Positions 1 through 7,468 of a stretch of DNA of 38,429 nucleotides are shown in pieces. Below the pieces are notes generated by a model, which saw only the letters and a list, made by a program, of their open reading frames with translations, was not told where the DNA came from and did no database searches. This stretch comes from DATARN01 sp036264135 (lineage in GTDB: Bacteria; Actinomycetota; Acidimicrobiia; Acidimicrobiales; Palsa-688): positions 1 through 38,429 of the forward strand of contig DATARN010000199.1 of assembly GCA_036264135.1 (NCBI GenBank). The letters run 5' to 3'. How positions within the stretch are numbered: position 1 is the stretch's first letter; every line of letters begins with the position of its first letter. A program made the translations under genes and the position numbers.

Positions 1-408
1 GCCGTCCTCGGCGTGGGGGAACCGAAACCGCCACCGCCGGGCCTGGTCCCCGATGGCGTTGTCGAGCTCCACACCGGCGGCGGCGAACACCCGGCAGTCA
101 TAAGTGCGGCAGGCCCGCGGCCGGTCCTCGTAAATCGAGCACTTCCCGTCGACCAGCATCGGGCAGTGGCCGCGCTCGTCGTAGCCGAGCACGAAGTGCC
201 CCGGCCGCCGGGGCGCGGGAAAGCGCACGTCGGCGGGGATGCGGGCCAGGGTGGCCTCCTCGTCGGGGCCGATGGCGATGAACTGCGACGACGTGCAGCA
301 GGCGGTGCAGCTCCCGCAGGGGACGGCGACGCCGTGAGCACCGGCAATGGCGCCGCGGACCTGGGCCAGCCACGGCGAGAACTCACCGGCGTCTTGGAGG
401 TCCTCCAT
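1..408 (-). CDS. YkgJ-type cysteine-cluster protein (3' end off the window)
   Basis: 136 codons are visible before the gene runs off base 1, so the C-terminus is missing. The protein has a CxxCxxCC cluster at residues 31-38 (C31, C34, C37, C38) and further cysteines at 82, 90, 100 and 105, in the order typical of the YkgJ/UPF0153 zinc- or iron-binding family (CPxL..GxCxIYxxRPxxCRxY). Members are thought to bind metal; the biochemical role is unknown. The ATG at 406-408 is chosen because the reading starts just before the conserved part; the ribosome site is weak. It lies 101 nt downstream of the metal-dependent hydrolase gene on the same strand and is probably the last gene seen of that run. 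Family assignment is solid, function is not. Confidence 0.85.
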   Translation of the reverse strand, partial: MEDLQDAGEFSPWLAQVRGAIAGAHGVAVPCGSCTACCTSSQFIAIGPDEEATLARIPADVRFPAPRRPGHFVLGYDERGHCPMLVDGKCSIYEDRPRACRTYDCRVFAAAGVELDNAIGDQARRWRFRFPHAEDG

Positions 409-509
409 TGCCGCGAGGATAGGGGTGGGAAAAGGGGGCCCGGTCGCCCGCCGGCCGACGATGCCACCCCACCGGTGGGCAGTGAGCCGACCCTCCCGTT
501 CCCGAGCGG

Positions 510-1400
510 TCAGCCCCTCCCGTCGGCGTAGGAACGAGCGGCGGGGGAGCGGGCGATGTACGCCAGCGCCTCGTCGGTGGAGGCCTCGAACGACGGATGA
601 TGGTCCCACCACAAGTACTGCATGATCTTGCGTGCCATGTAGCCCACTGTCGGCAACCGCCCGGTGCGGCGGCTCACCCGGATAAAGCGGCGCACCGACG
701 GCTTGTCGCCGCGGCCGGCCTCGGGATCGTGGGCCACCAGGTAGTGGGCCCCGACGATCCAGAGGAACATGATGACCGGTTGCACCACCGCCAGCGCCGC
801 AATGCGGCGGATGTAGCGCACCGGGGGACGGCTCACGTGCTGGTAGAGGTCGAAGGCCACCGATCGGTGCTCCACCTCTTCTGCCCCGTGCCAGCGCAGC
901 AGGTCGAGCATCGTGGCGTCGGCGCCTGCCGCGTCGAGGGCCTGGGCATCGTGGATGACCCAATATCCGAGGACGCAGGTGAAGTGTTCGATGGCCGCGA
1001 CCATGGCCAGCCGGAAGGCCAGCCAGTACCGGCGGACCCAGCGCGGCCCATGCCCGTCCTGAAGGTTGAGGCCGTGGTCGCCGAGGAGCCAGTTGAACAT
1101 CCAGTCGATGCCGCGGGTGTACCCCCGGGTGTCGAGGCCCTGGGCGGCCAGGTGGTCGAGGACCACGCTGTGAGCCCGGGCGTGGACCGCCTCCTGGCCG
1201 ATGAAGCCCTTGACGTCCTCTCGGAGGCCGTCGTCGTGGACCAGCGGCAGTGCTTGGCGGAACACGTCGCAGAACCAGCGCTCGCCGGCCGGCAGCAGGA
1301 GGTGCAGGACGTTGATGACATGGGTGGTGAACGCATCGCCCGGCACCCAGTGCAGGGGGGTGGCCTCCCAGTCGAACCGGACCCGTCGCGCCTTGATCAC
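510..1400 (-). CDS. Ferritin-like metal-dependent hydrolase (COG3687/PF10118 type)
   Basis: A 296-aa protein of the family annotated as predicted metal-dependent hydrolase. Acidic/histidine helices characteristic of it are visible: GQEAVHARAH, IEHFTCVLGYW and GAEEVEHRSVAFD, which would form a ferritin-like di-metal site. One or two hydrophobic segments follow (around ALAVVQPVIMFLWIVG), so it may sit on the membrane. The reading frame is open further upstream, but the GTG at 1398-1400 is preferred: it is preceded by GGGGGAGG at good spacing, and the residues before it are not conserved-looking. It is the third gene of a minus-strand run after the flavin reductase and methyltransferase, 61 nt after the latter. 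The 1401-1461 gap is notably AT-rich and may hold its own promoter. The substrate is unknown. Confidence 0.8.
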   Translation of the reverse strand: MIKARRVRFDWEATPLHWVPGDAFTTHVINVLHLLLPAGERWFCDVFRQALPLVHDDGLREDVKGFIGQEAVHARAHSVVLDHLAAQGLDTRGYTRGIDWMFNWLLGDHGLNLQDGHGPRWVRRYWLAFRLAMVAAIEHFTCVLGYWVIHDAQALDAAGADATMLDLLRWHGAEEVEHRSVAFDLYQHVSRPPVRYIRRIAALAVVQPVIMFLWIVGAHYLVAHDPEAGRGDKPSVRRFIRVSRRTGRLPTVGYMARKIMQYLWWDHHPSFEASTDEALAYIARSPAARSYADGRG

Positions 1401-1461
1401 TGCTGCCTCCCCCGAACTGGGTGAAAAAATGAAGAAACAACGAAGTTTTGTACTCGATAAC

Positions 1462-2274
1462 TTAACCCGGTGGCGCCACGGCGTCAACTGCCGTCGCCGT
1501 CCCGTCCGGCTGCCGGCCCGCCACCCCGCGGCGGTCGTCATCGTCGTCCTGCCAGCAGCCGACCTCGCCGAGGCTCGCATCCCGGAAGAGGCCGGCCACC
1601 TCGTCGATCTGGTCGCTGCCTACCTCCAGCAGCAGCCAGCCACCCGGGGCCAGCCACCGCCGGCTGCGGAGCACCGTGGCCGACACCAACTGGAGTCCGC
1701 CCGCGCCGCCATCGAGGGCCCGGCGGGGTTCGAAGTGCAGCACATCGCGGGGGAGGAAGGCCATGGCCTCTCGCGGGACATACGGCAGCACGCCGGCCAT
1801 CACGTCCACTCGGGACGCCAAGGTGGCGGGCAGCGGGTCATCGAGAAAGCCGTCGTACACGACCAGGCCGTTGGCGCGGGCACAGGCCGCGGCGATGGGA
1901 TCGATCTCCGTGCCCACGATCGTGGCCTGCGGGCGCCGGGACTGCATGACCACGCCGATCGCCCCGCTTCCCGTGCACAGGTCGACGCCCACGCCCGCCG
2001 GCGGGAGGAGCTCGGCGGCCCGCCGGGCCAGCGGCTCGGACTGCCAGCGGGGCACGTAGACGCCGGGCGCCACCGCCAGGTCCAGGCCGCAGAAGCGGGT
2101 GCGCCCGGTGATCCAGGCGATCGGTTCGCCGGTGAGCCGGCGGGCCACCATGGCGTCGAGGTCGCCGGTGCCCTGCGCCGCAACCAGAAGTTCCTCGGCC
2201 TCTTCCTCCGCGGCCACGCACCCCGCCGCGGCCAGCGCCTGGGTCAGGGCGGGGAGGCTCCATCCGTCGGCCAC
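1462..2274 (-). CDS. PrmC/HemK-related SAM-dependent methyltransferase
   Basis: 270 aa. An N-terminal helical part (1-60, with RRLTGEPIAWITG near 45-57, typical of PrmC/HemK) is followed by a class I methyltransferase fold: the SAM-binding motif VDLCTGSGAIG is at 97-107 and the acidic residue after beta-2 lies in GTEIDP (121-126). Classical PrmC has a catalytic NPPY; here the aligned residues 162-165 read VLPY, so the Asn that binds the Gln amide is absent. This fits the PrmC-related subgroup (annotated as putative protein N5-glutamine methyltransferase), which already deviates at this motif. It is therefore unlikely to be the release-factor methylase itself. The C-terminal 25 residues are acidic and then low-complexity. 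The gene begins 9 nt after the flavin reductase stop, so the two are probably co-transcribed. Confidence 0.85.
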   Translation of the reverse strand: MADGWSLPALTQALAAAGCVAAEEEAEELLVAAQGTGDLDAMVARRLTGEPIAWITGRTRFCGLDLAVAPGVYVPRWQSEPLARRAAELLPPAGVGVDLCTGSGAIGVVMQSRRPQATIVGTEIDPIAAACARANGLVVYDGFLDDPLPATLASRVDVMAGVLPYVPREAMAFLPRDVLHFEPRRALDGGAGGLQLVSATVLRSRRWLAPGGWLLLEVGSDQIDEVAGLFRDASLGEVGCWQDDDDDRRGVAGRQPDGTATAVDAVAPPG

Positions 2275-2283
2275 CGAGGCAGG

Positions 2284-2772
2284 CTAAACGGGATGGCCGG
2301 GACGCAGGTCGCGTACCTCCTGGAAGGAAAGCTGCGCCTCGCCCGGCCGGACGACCTCGCCGGCGAAGGGCTCGACGAGGAACCCGACGTGGTCGCCGTT
2401 GTCGGTTCGGGTGAGGATGGCGGCCCCCACCCAGCCCTTGGTGGGCAAAACGGGCAGGCGCTGCGGACCCTCCCGCCAGTCGCAGCGGGCGAACTTGTCG
2501 ACGTCGTCGCCGGTCTCTTCGCCGAACAATCGGGCCAGCTCGACATCACCCTCGCCGAGGAAGTGCACGGCCAGGGCCTCAGCCGCCGCGGCCACCGTGA
2601 ACGTGGCGTTGGCCTTGGAGAGGCACACCAGCAGTCGGGACGGCTTCAGGCTGGCCTGGGTCACGAAGCCGACCAGGCACCCACCTCGTGTCGCGCCCGC
2701 GACCGTCGTGACGACGAACATCGGGTAATCGATTTCGGACACCAGCTGCTGGAAGGCGTCAGCGGAGGGCAT
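2284..2772 (-). CDS. Flavin reductase-like domain protein
   Basis: 162 aa, the normal size for the FMN-binding split-barrel flavin reductase family. Conserved features are visible: YPMFVVTT at the N-terminus, GCLVGFVTQASLKP (the usual G-x-T-x-S-F-xPP region), VCLSKANATF, LAVHFLG and a C-terminal DHVGFLVEPF. Such proteins bind FMN/FAD and reduce flavin with NAD(P)H, or serve as flavin-dependent oxidoreductases. The ATG at 2770-2772 is chosen over upstream in-frame codons because AGGGAAGG lies just ahead of it and the conserved domain begins soon after. It is the first gene of the minus-strand run that continues with the methyltransferase 9 nt later. The electron-accepting partner is not evident nearby. 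Confidence 0.85.
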   Translation of the reverse strand: MPSADAFQQLVSEIDYPMFVVTTVAGATRGGCLVGFVTQASLKPSRLLVCLSKANATFTVAAAAEALAVHFLGEGDVELARLFGEETGDDVDKFARCDWREGPQRLPVLPTKGWVGAAILTRTDNGDHVGFLVEPFAGEVVRPGEAQLSFQEVRDLRPGHPV

Positions 2773-2826
2773 GCCACAGACCTTCCCTGATGAGCGATGG
2801 CGCAACACCGGGTGCAAGATGAGGTC

Positions 2827-2982
2827 ATGACCGCGGAGGGCGCCCCGCCCATTCTGTGGGGGCGGATCCTTCAGGCCACCACGAGCGCCGTCGCCCCTCA
2901 CCATGTCGATCTGGTGTACGTCCATCGGCCCGTCGCCGAGCCGCCCTACATCGCCGACGCCCTCCGCGGCCTCACGGACTGA
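2827..2982 (+). CDS. Small hypothetical protein (51 aa)
   Basis: A short ORF between the divergent flavin reductase and YCII genes. Third codon positions are almost all G or C, as in the neighbouring real genes, and the composition (HVDLVYVHRPVAEPPYIADAL) is not that of an out-of-frame shadow. ATG 2827 is preceded by GATGAGG, but the spacing is short; an in-frame ATG at 2797 is the alternative start. I recognise no family. It could be a genuine orphan small gene or the conserved tail of a decayed one. Confidence 0.45.
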   Translation: MTAEGAPPILWGRILQATTSAVAPHHVDLVYVHRPVAEPPYIADALRGLTD

Positions 2983-3009
2983 GCCCCGGCGCCCACCCGT
3001 CTCGGGGTG

Positions 3010-3036
3010 TGTCGAAATTCGCCGGCCGGCGTCGAC
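3010..3036 (+). promoter_or_regulatory. Putative ECF42-type promoter
   Basis: TGTCGA at 3010-3015 (followed by AAAT-like bases) and CGAC at 3033-3036 are separated by 17 nt. As I recall the ECF42 consensus, it is TGTCGA at -35 with CGA/TC at -10. The element lies 51 nt before the start of the YCII/DGPF gene that is coupled to the ECF42 sigma gene, so it fits positive autoregulation. The call rests on motif match and position only. Confidence 0.6.
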
Positions 3037-3086
3037 ACCTGGCCGATCGGCGTCACCAGGCGCCGTCGACCAGGAAGGATGGTTCC

Positions 3087-3488
3087 ATGCGTTTCCTGCT
3101 GCTGCAGAACTACGGGGCCGTTGAATCCGATTGCCCGCCCATGACCGAATGGACGCCCGAGGACATCACCGCCCACATCGCCTTTCAGCACGCCTTGAAC
3201 CGCCAGCTCCTCGAGCGCGGTGAGCTGGTGGATGCTCAGGGGCTGGCCGGGCCGGAGTCGGCCAAATTCGTGGTGTCCGACGGGGTCGCCGCCCCGGTCA
3301 TCACCGACGGGCCGTACCCCGAGTCCAAGGAACTGTTGGCCGGCTACCGCCTCGTCGACGTCGAGACCGAGGCGCGGGCTGTCGAGATCGCCGCCCAGGC
3401 GTCGGCCGCTCCCGGTCCGAAGGGGATGGCGATCCGCCAGCCGATCGAGGTGCGCCAGGTGTTGAGCGCCCCCGACCCGGAGGTGTGA
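3087..3488 (+). CDS. YCII/DGPF-domain protein, ECF42 partner
   Basis: 133 aa with the YCII-related (DGPF) fold: N-terminal MRFLLLQNYG, a central ITDGPYPESKELLAGYRLVDVE (the DGPF-type signature appears here as DGPY) and a C-terminal EVRQVL. These small proteins are encoded next to ECF42 sigma factors and are regarded as their targets or accessory proteins; their biochemical activity is not settled. ATG 3087 is preceded by AGGAAGGA at good spacing. The stop overlaps the sigma gene start (GTGA, 3485-3488), which implies translational coupling. The promoter element at 3010-3036 suggests that the pair is controlled by the sigma factor itself. Confidence 0.9.
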   Translation: MRFLLLQNYGAVESDCPPMTEWTPEDITAHIAFQHALNRQLLERGELVDAQGLAGPESAKFVVSDGVAAPVITDGPYPESKELLAGYRLVDVETEARAVEIAAQASAAPGPKGMAIRQPIEVRQVLSAPDPEV

Positions 3489-4702
3489 CGGCCACGTCCG
3501 GCATCGAGGACCTGCTGCGCCCGCTGGCGCCGCAGGTCCTCGGTGCCGTGGTCCGCCGCTATGGGGACTTTTCCGACGCCGAGGACGCGGTGCAGGAGGC
3601 GCTCATCGCCGCTGCCACGACCTGGCCCGCCACCGGGATCCCGGACAACCCGCCGGGTTGGCTCGTCCGTGTCGCCTCCCGGCGCCTGGCCGAGCAGTAC
3701 CGCGCCCGCGACGCCCGGCGCCGACGCGAGGAGCTGGCCGCCTCCTGGTCGATGACCGCCCCGGGACCGGCGCCGGGGGAGGACGACACCCTCCTCGTGA
3801 TGTTCCTGTGCTGCCACCCGTCCCTCACGCCGGCGTCGGCCATCCCGCTGACGCTGCGGGCGGTGGGCGGGTTGACCACTCGTGAGCTGGCCGCCGCCTT
3901 CCTCGTGCCGGAAGCCACGATGGGCCAGCGCATCAGCCGGGCCAAGGCCAAGCTCAAGGCGGCCGCCGTGCCGTTCGTGCTGCCATCGGATGACGAGCGT
4001 GCCGGGCGCCTCCGGTCCGTGCTGCACGTGCTCTACCTACTCTTCAACGAGGGCTACGCCACCAGCAGTGGACCCGAACTGGCCCGCTGTGACCTCTCAG
4101 GCGAGGCGATCCGATTGACCCGGCGACTCCACACCTCCCTGCCCGACGACCCGGAGGTCACCGGTCTGCTGGCGCTCATGCTGCTGACCGACGCGCGCCG
4201 CGCGGCCCGTACCACCGACGACGGCGCGCTCGTCCCTCTAGCTCGGCAGGACCGCTCTCGGTGGGACCGCAGCCGCATCGTCGAAGGGGTGACCCTGATC
4301 ACCGCCGCGTTGCGATTCGAGCGCCTCGGCGAGTACCAGATCCAGGCGGCGATCGCCGCGCTCCACGACCAGGCGGGCTGTGACGCCGACACGGCGTGGC
4401 CGGAGATCCTCGCCCTGTACACCCGGCTCGAGCAGCTGACCGGCAATCCCATGGTGAGCCTTAACCGGGCCGTGGCTCTCGCCATGGTGTCGGGGCCCGT
4501 TGTTGGCCTGGCACTGATCGACGGGCTGGAGCCGCACCTCGGTCACCATCACCGTTTTCACGCCGTGCGGGCCCACCTGTGCGAGCAGGCCGGCGACATC
4601 CCCGCCGCCATCGCCGGGTTCCGCGCCGCCGCCGCCCGGGCGACCAACCTGCGAGAACAGCAGTACCTGACCACCCAGGCGGCCCGCCTGGCGAACCAAT
4701 GA
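3485..4702 (+). CDS. ECF42-group RNA polymerase sigma factor with long C-terminal domain
   Basis: 405 aa, about twice a plain ECF sigma factor. Region sigma-2 spans about residues 10-80 (VVRRYGDFSDAEDAVQEALIAAATTWP), and sigma-4 with its helix-turn-helix about 115-160 (LTTRELAAAFLVPEATMGQRISRAKAKL). The rest (about 170-405) is the SnoaL-free helical/TPR-like extension typical of ECF42 (COG4941), with HVLYLLFNEGYATSSG at its start and LNRAVALAMV..G..AL further on. No membrane anti-sigma factor is encoded beside it, as expected for ECF42, where the extension is needed for activity. It starts on GTG 3485 overlapping the YCII stop by 4 nt. It probably directs RNA polymerase to the TGTCGA-type promoter upstream of its own operon. 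Confidence 0.92.
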   Translation: MTATSGIEDLLRPLAPQVLGAVVRRYGDFSDAEDAVQEALIAAATTWPATGIPDNPPGWLVRVASRRLAEQYRARDARRRREELAASWSMTAPGPAPGEDDTLLVMFLCCHPSLTPASAIPLTLRAVGGLTTRELAAAFLVPEATMGQRISRAKAKLKAAAVPFVLPSDDERAGRLRSVLHVLYLLFNEGYATSSGPELARCDLSGEAIRLTRRLHTSLPDDPEVTGLLALMLLTDARRAARTTDDGALVPLARQDRSRWDRSRIVEGVTLITAALRFERLGEYQIQAAIAALHDQAGCDADTAWPEILALYTRLEQLTGNPMVSLNRAVALAMVSGPVVGLALIDGLEPHLGHHHRFHAVRAHLCEQAGDIPAAIAGFRAAAARATNLREQQYLTTQAARLANQ

Positions 4703-4703
4703 C

Positions 4704-4718
4704 ACCCCCTGTCGGGGT
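4704..4718. terminator. Small hairpin between convergent genes
   Basis: ACCCC (4704-4708) and GGGGT (4714-4718) can pair around a 5-nt loop directly after the sigma factor stop and before the end of the convergent VOC gene. No U-tract follows, so this is at best a weak or factor-assisted terminator. Confidence 0.3.
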
Positions 4719-4727
4719 AAGGAAACG

Positions 4728-5135
4728 CTAGAAACCGTCGGCCGGCGCCGCCGCCGGCTGGATCAGGTCCCACTTGTTGCCGTAGAGGTCCTCGAACACG
4801 GCCACGGTGCCGTACCGCTCGTGGCGGGGCGCCTCGAGAAATCGCACGCCGGCGGCCCGCATACGCCGGTGGTCGGACGCAAAATCCTCGGTCTCGAGGA
4901 AGAGGAACACCCGGCCCCCCGCCTGGTCGCCGACGCGCGCCCGTTGGGTATCGGAATCGGCCCGGGCCAGCAGCAGGGACAACCCGCCGGCGCCGGGGGA
5001 GGCGACGACGACCCACCGTTTCCCATCCTCTTGGGCGTCGTCGGCGACCAGCCGGAAGCCGACCGCGTCAACGTAGAAGCGGATGGCGTCGTCGTAGTCG
5101 GAGACCAGGAGCGCCACCTGGGCGATGCGAAGCAT
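4728..5135 (-). CDS. VOC-family (glyoxalase/bleomycin-resistance fold) protein
   Basis: 135 aa forming one complete VOC module: LRIAQVALLVSDYDDAIRFYVDAVGF at the N-terminus, a middle strand DGKRWVVVASPG, and a C-terminal half with VFLFLETEDFASDH and the closing strand VAVFEDLYGNKWDLIQP, which carries the family's metal-binding Glu-containing DPxGN-type turn (here DLYGN). Such proteins bind a metal and act on small substrates, or sequester drugs; the substrate cannot be read from sequence. The start at ATG 5133-5135 fits the domain boundary, although no clear ribosome site precedes it. It is the third of three minus-strand genes (VOC, rhodanese, VOC), 25 nt after the rhodanese gene. Confidence 0.87.
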   Translation of the reverse strand: MLRIAQVALLVSDYDDAIRFYVDAVGFRLVADDAQEDGKRWVVVASPGAGGLSLLLARADSDTQRARVGDQAGGRVFLFLETEDFASDHRRMRAAGVRFLEAPRHERYGTVAVFEDLYGNKWDLIQPAAAPADGF

Positions 5136-5160
5136 CCAACATGGTGGCAGTCGGAGTTGC

Positions 5161-5574
5161 TCAGGCGCCCGCCTGATGGATGGCCTGGAAGCCGCCGTCG
5201 AGGTCGGTCGCTCGACGTAACCCCAGGCGCTGCAGGCTGGCGGCGGCCAAGGTGGACGCGTAGCCCTCATCGCACACGATGACGATTTCTTGGTCGGGGG
5301 CGGTCACCTCGGGGATACGCCACGGCGAGGTGGGGTCGAGGCGCCATTCCAACTCGTTCCGGTCGATGACGATGGCGCCGGCCAACTCCCCGTCGCGTCG
5401 ACGCAGTTCGCTCGGTCGGGTGTCGACGATGAGGGCGCCTCGCGCCCTGAGGGACGGCAGATCGCCGGCCGTCGGTCGCGGCGGCAGCTGCCGTCGGGTC
5501 TCGGCCAGCAGGCGGTCGATCTGGCTGGCCGGCTCGTCGTCGGCCAGTTCGTGGGCGCTCGTGGTCCTGGTCAT
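5161..5574 (-). CDS. Rhodanese-like domain protein
   Basis: 137 aa. The rhodanese domain occupies about residues 40-135: LIVDTRPSELRRRDGELAGAIVIDRNELEWRLDP, then the active-site loop with C101 in IVCDEGYASTLAA (CxxGxxS). The persulfide-forming cysteine is present, so it is a plausible sulfurtransferase or a single-domain rhodanese acting on thiols or phosphatase-like substrates. It starts at ATG 5572-5574, which overlaps the stop of the upstream VOC gene by 4 nt, so the two are translationally coupled. Confidence 0.9.
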   Translation of the reverse strand: MTRTTSAHELADDEPASQIDRLLAETRRQLPPRPTAGDLPSLRARGALIVDTRPSELRRRDGELAGAIVIDRNELEWRLDPTSPWRIPEVTAPDQEIVIVCDEGYASTLAAASLQRLGLRRATDLDGGFQAIHQAGA

Positions 5575-5939
5575 GCGTCTCCAGTATGGCCAGTGGCGCC
5601 CGTGGCGGCGCCGCCGAAGCCGATCTCGTTGCCATCTTCGTCCCGATAGACAACCTTGCGGACGCCGTTGTTGTACGTCTCCTGCGCCGCCGGCTCGATC
5701 CCCCGCCCCGAGATCTGGGCCACGCGCTCGTCGAGGTCGGCGACGAACACCGTCACGACTGACTTTCCTGCCCGCTCCGGCTCCAGCCGGATGTAGATCG
5801 ACCGGTTCTCCGCCAACTCCCATACCGCCTCGGTGTCATTGGGCCAGAAGCTCGGCTCCTGTCCCAGCAGGCGGGAGTACCACGCCGTCGCCGCCTGGTA
5901 GTCGGCGACGTAGATGCCCGCAAACAGGCTCAGCGGCAC
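5571..5939 (-). CDS. VOC-family protein
   Basis: 122 aa from the preferred GTG at 5937-5939 (FAGIYVADYQAATAWYSRLLG follows at once); an in-frame ATG at 6017 would add 26 residues that look non-conserved. This is a complete VOC unit with the closing strand KVVYRDEDGNEIGFGG. It differs clearly from the VOC protein at 4728-5135, so it is not a recent duplicate. The stop overlaps the rhodanese start (ATGA). Function is likely metal-dependent small-molecule chemistry or binding; no substrate can be inferred. Confidence 0.83.
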   Translation of the reverse strand: MPLSLFAGIYVADYQAATAWYSRLLGQEPSFWPNDTEAVWELAENRSIYIRLEPERAGKSVVTVFVADLDERVAQISGRGIEPAAQETYNNGVRKVVYRDEDGNEIGFGGAATGATGHTGDA

Positions 5940-6019
5940 AGCGCCCGACCCTAACGACTCCGGCGGCGAGGCAGGGAACTTGGGCTTTGACCGGGACGTC
6001 GCAACCCGAAGGGTCAAGG

Positions 6020-6316
6020 CTATGAAATGGACCCGCCGTCGGGACGAGGCTCCGGGGTCCGCTTGTCGTCGATCACCTGCTGCTTCTGCCGGCGAAGTCG
6101 CTGGGCAAATCGGCCACCAGCTAGACGGTCGACGTCATCGATAGGGTTTGGAAGACCCTGTAGCCATCGTCGCCAAACTCGAAAGGCGCCGGTCGGTCCC
6201 TTGCCGGCGCCAGCGGCGACCAAACCTCGAGTGCGCATGCTGGCATGCTGAAGAAAGAGATCGTACGAGTTCCGAGATGGCGTCTCGAGCTCTTCGCGGT
6301 TACCACCTGAATCCAC
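6020..6316 (-). CDS. Doubtful hypothetical ORF (98 aa)
   Basis: The only ORF of note in the 457-nt stretch between the VOC and membrane-protein genes. It would start at GTG 6314-6316, preceded by GTAGGATGG, and encodes a basic, unfamiliar protein (LAGGRFAQRLRRQKQQV near the end). Third positions are less GC-rich than in neighbouring genes, which fits either foreign DNA or non-coding sequence. The remainder, 6317-6474, shows nothing I recognise. Confidence 0.3.
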   Translation of the reverse strand: MDSGGNREELETPSRNSYDLFLQHASMRTRGLVAAGAGKGPTGAFRVWRRWLQGLPNPIDDVDRLAGGRFAQRLRRQKQQVIDDKRTPEPRPDGGSIS

Positions 6317-6474
6317 ACAACCATCCTACCCAAACTCCCCGGCCGTCAAGCTTTCATCGTTTCCATCGCGGGGGAGTACTCGGATGGCCTGGCCTTTTGC
6401 TTCTGTTCACTTCGGGCGTTGATAGCGCAAGGCCGCAATGACCGTTGCGGGAGTATCCACGCTATCGATGGACC

Positions 6475-6876
6475 TTAATGACTCTTGGTGGCAGACATTT
6501 GCGCGGCATCGCTCGCGCCGATGGGTGCCAAAATGAGGAAGAAAAGGCCAAGGGTGATACCGATCGCACCACCGGCGAAGCCTCGTATCGCCCGTTCGAC
6601 CGGAAATGCCGTTACCACTGCCAGACCGCTCATGATGGGGAGCAGAATGATGAGCGTGATCGTGGCCCAAATCGCGGACCGAACCCCTCGGGCCAAGGTC
6701 GCCAGGTAGCAGCCGATGGCACCGCCCGCCCATGCTCCGCTGCCAACGACTCCAACGGTCGCACCTACGTGGTCCAAATTGTTCGGCGTCGGATCAACAA
6801 CGGCTCCAAGGGCCATTCCGAGCACGACCCCAGCGAATGTCCCAACGCACACCTTGAGCGCGAGCCCCCAGTCCAT
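6475..6876 (-). CDS. Small integral membrane protein, unknown function
   Basis: 133 aa with about four hydrophobic segments: VCVGTFAGVVLGMALGAVV, VGVVGSGAWAGGAIGCYLATL, WATITLIILLPIMSGLAVV and FAGGAIGITLGLFFLILAPIG. The frame is open upstream to 7125, but that part is basic and uncharacteristic; ATG 6874-6876 starts right before the first membrane segment. The region around it is lower in GC than the flanks, hinting at a different origin. I do not recognise the family. Confidence 0.6.
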   Translation of the reverse strand: MDWGLALKVCVGTFAGVVLGMALGAVVDPTPNNLDHVGATVGVVGSGAWAGGAIGCYLATLARGVRSAIWATITLIILLPIMSGLAVVTAFPVERAIRGFAGGAIGITLGLFFLILAPIGASDAAQMSATKSH

Positions 6877-7031
6877 AGGCTCGCCGCGTCGGACTATCAC
6901 GAGCCCTGCGTCCGAGGTTGGGTCCGCCGGGAGATCACTGACCCTCGATTCTGCATCCCAAGAGCGACCGTGGTTATACCAGAGTACGGGCTCGGAGCGG
7001 CAACGTCGCCCCACGCCGCGCCAGACACCGG

Positions 7032-7048
7032 TAGCACGATCGATGCTA
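7032..7048. promoter_or_regulatory. Inverted repeat TAGCA-N7-TGCTA
   Basis: TAGCA (7032-7036) and TGCTA (7044-7048) flank a CGATCGA core in the non-coding stretch 6877-7154, between the divergent membrane-protein and YjbR-fragment genes. It could be a regulator site for either; there is no evidence for a particular factor. Confidence 0.3.
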
Positions 7049-7154
7049 TGTTCGAGCCGTCGAGTTTGGGGGAACCGGATGCTGCAGTGGCTCGGGCGCT
7101 CACGGTGAAAACTAAATCGCCTCAAACGACCGACGTAGTCGCACCCGCGCCGAG

Positions 7155-7421
7155 ATGACCAGGGACGAGGCTCTCGCGGCTTCTCTCGACGGCGAGCCCG
7201 GCAGCGTGAACCTCAAATGTGATCCGGAACTCGCAGTTGCGCTCCGAGTTCAGTACCCGGCGGTCCGACCCGGTTATCACCAGGACAAGCGGCACTGGAA
7301 CACCGTGGACCTCGACGGTTCGGTCACAGCGGGAGAGATCGCCGACATGATCGACCACTCATACCATCTCGTCGTGAGGCAGCTGCCAACGTCAGAGCGA
7401 AGCCGCCTCGACCAGGGCTAA
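7155..7421 (+). pseudogene. MmcQ/YjbR-family gene with internal deletion
   Basis: 88 codons. Residues 18-80 match the C-terminal two-thirds of MmcQ/YjbR proteins very well (VNLKCDPELAVALRVQYP, then PGYHQDKRHWNTVDLDG and IDHSYHLVV). The first residues (MTRDEALAASL) resemble the usual N-terminus. The intervening strand region of about 25-30 residues (normally the part with the ..KVGGKxFA.. strand) is missing, so the frame seems to have lost an internal block without shifting. The family is a CyaY-like fold with a suggested DNA-binding role. It may be a non-functional remnant or a shortened variant that is still expressed; the frame is intact from ATG 7155 to the stop. Confidence 0.65.
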
Positions 7422-7468
7422 GGCACCGCGGTTTCTCTGCTAGGCATGAAAAGCGTGGCGAGTTACGG

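Noticed and set aside
1201..2790. A 529-codon plus-strand frame opposite the methyltransferase and flavin reductase genes
   Set aside because: Antisense shadow; the minus-strand frames carry clear domains and ribosome sites.
7079..7108. A nine-codon frame (MLQWLGRSR) before the YjbR fragment, as a possible leader peptide
   Set aside because: It is in frame with nothing, and neither a terminator nor regulatory codons follow.
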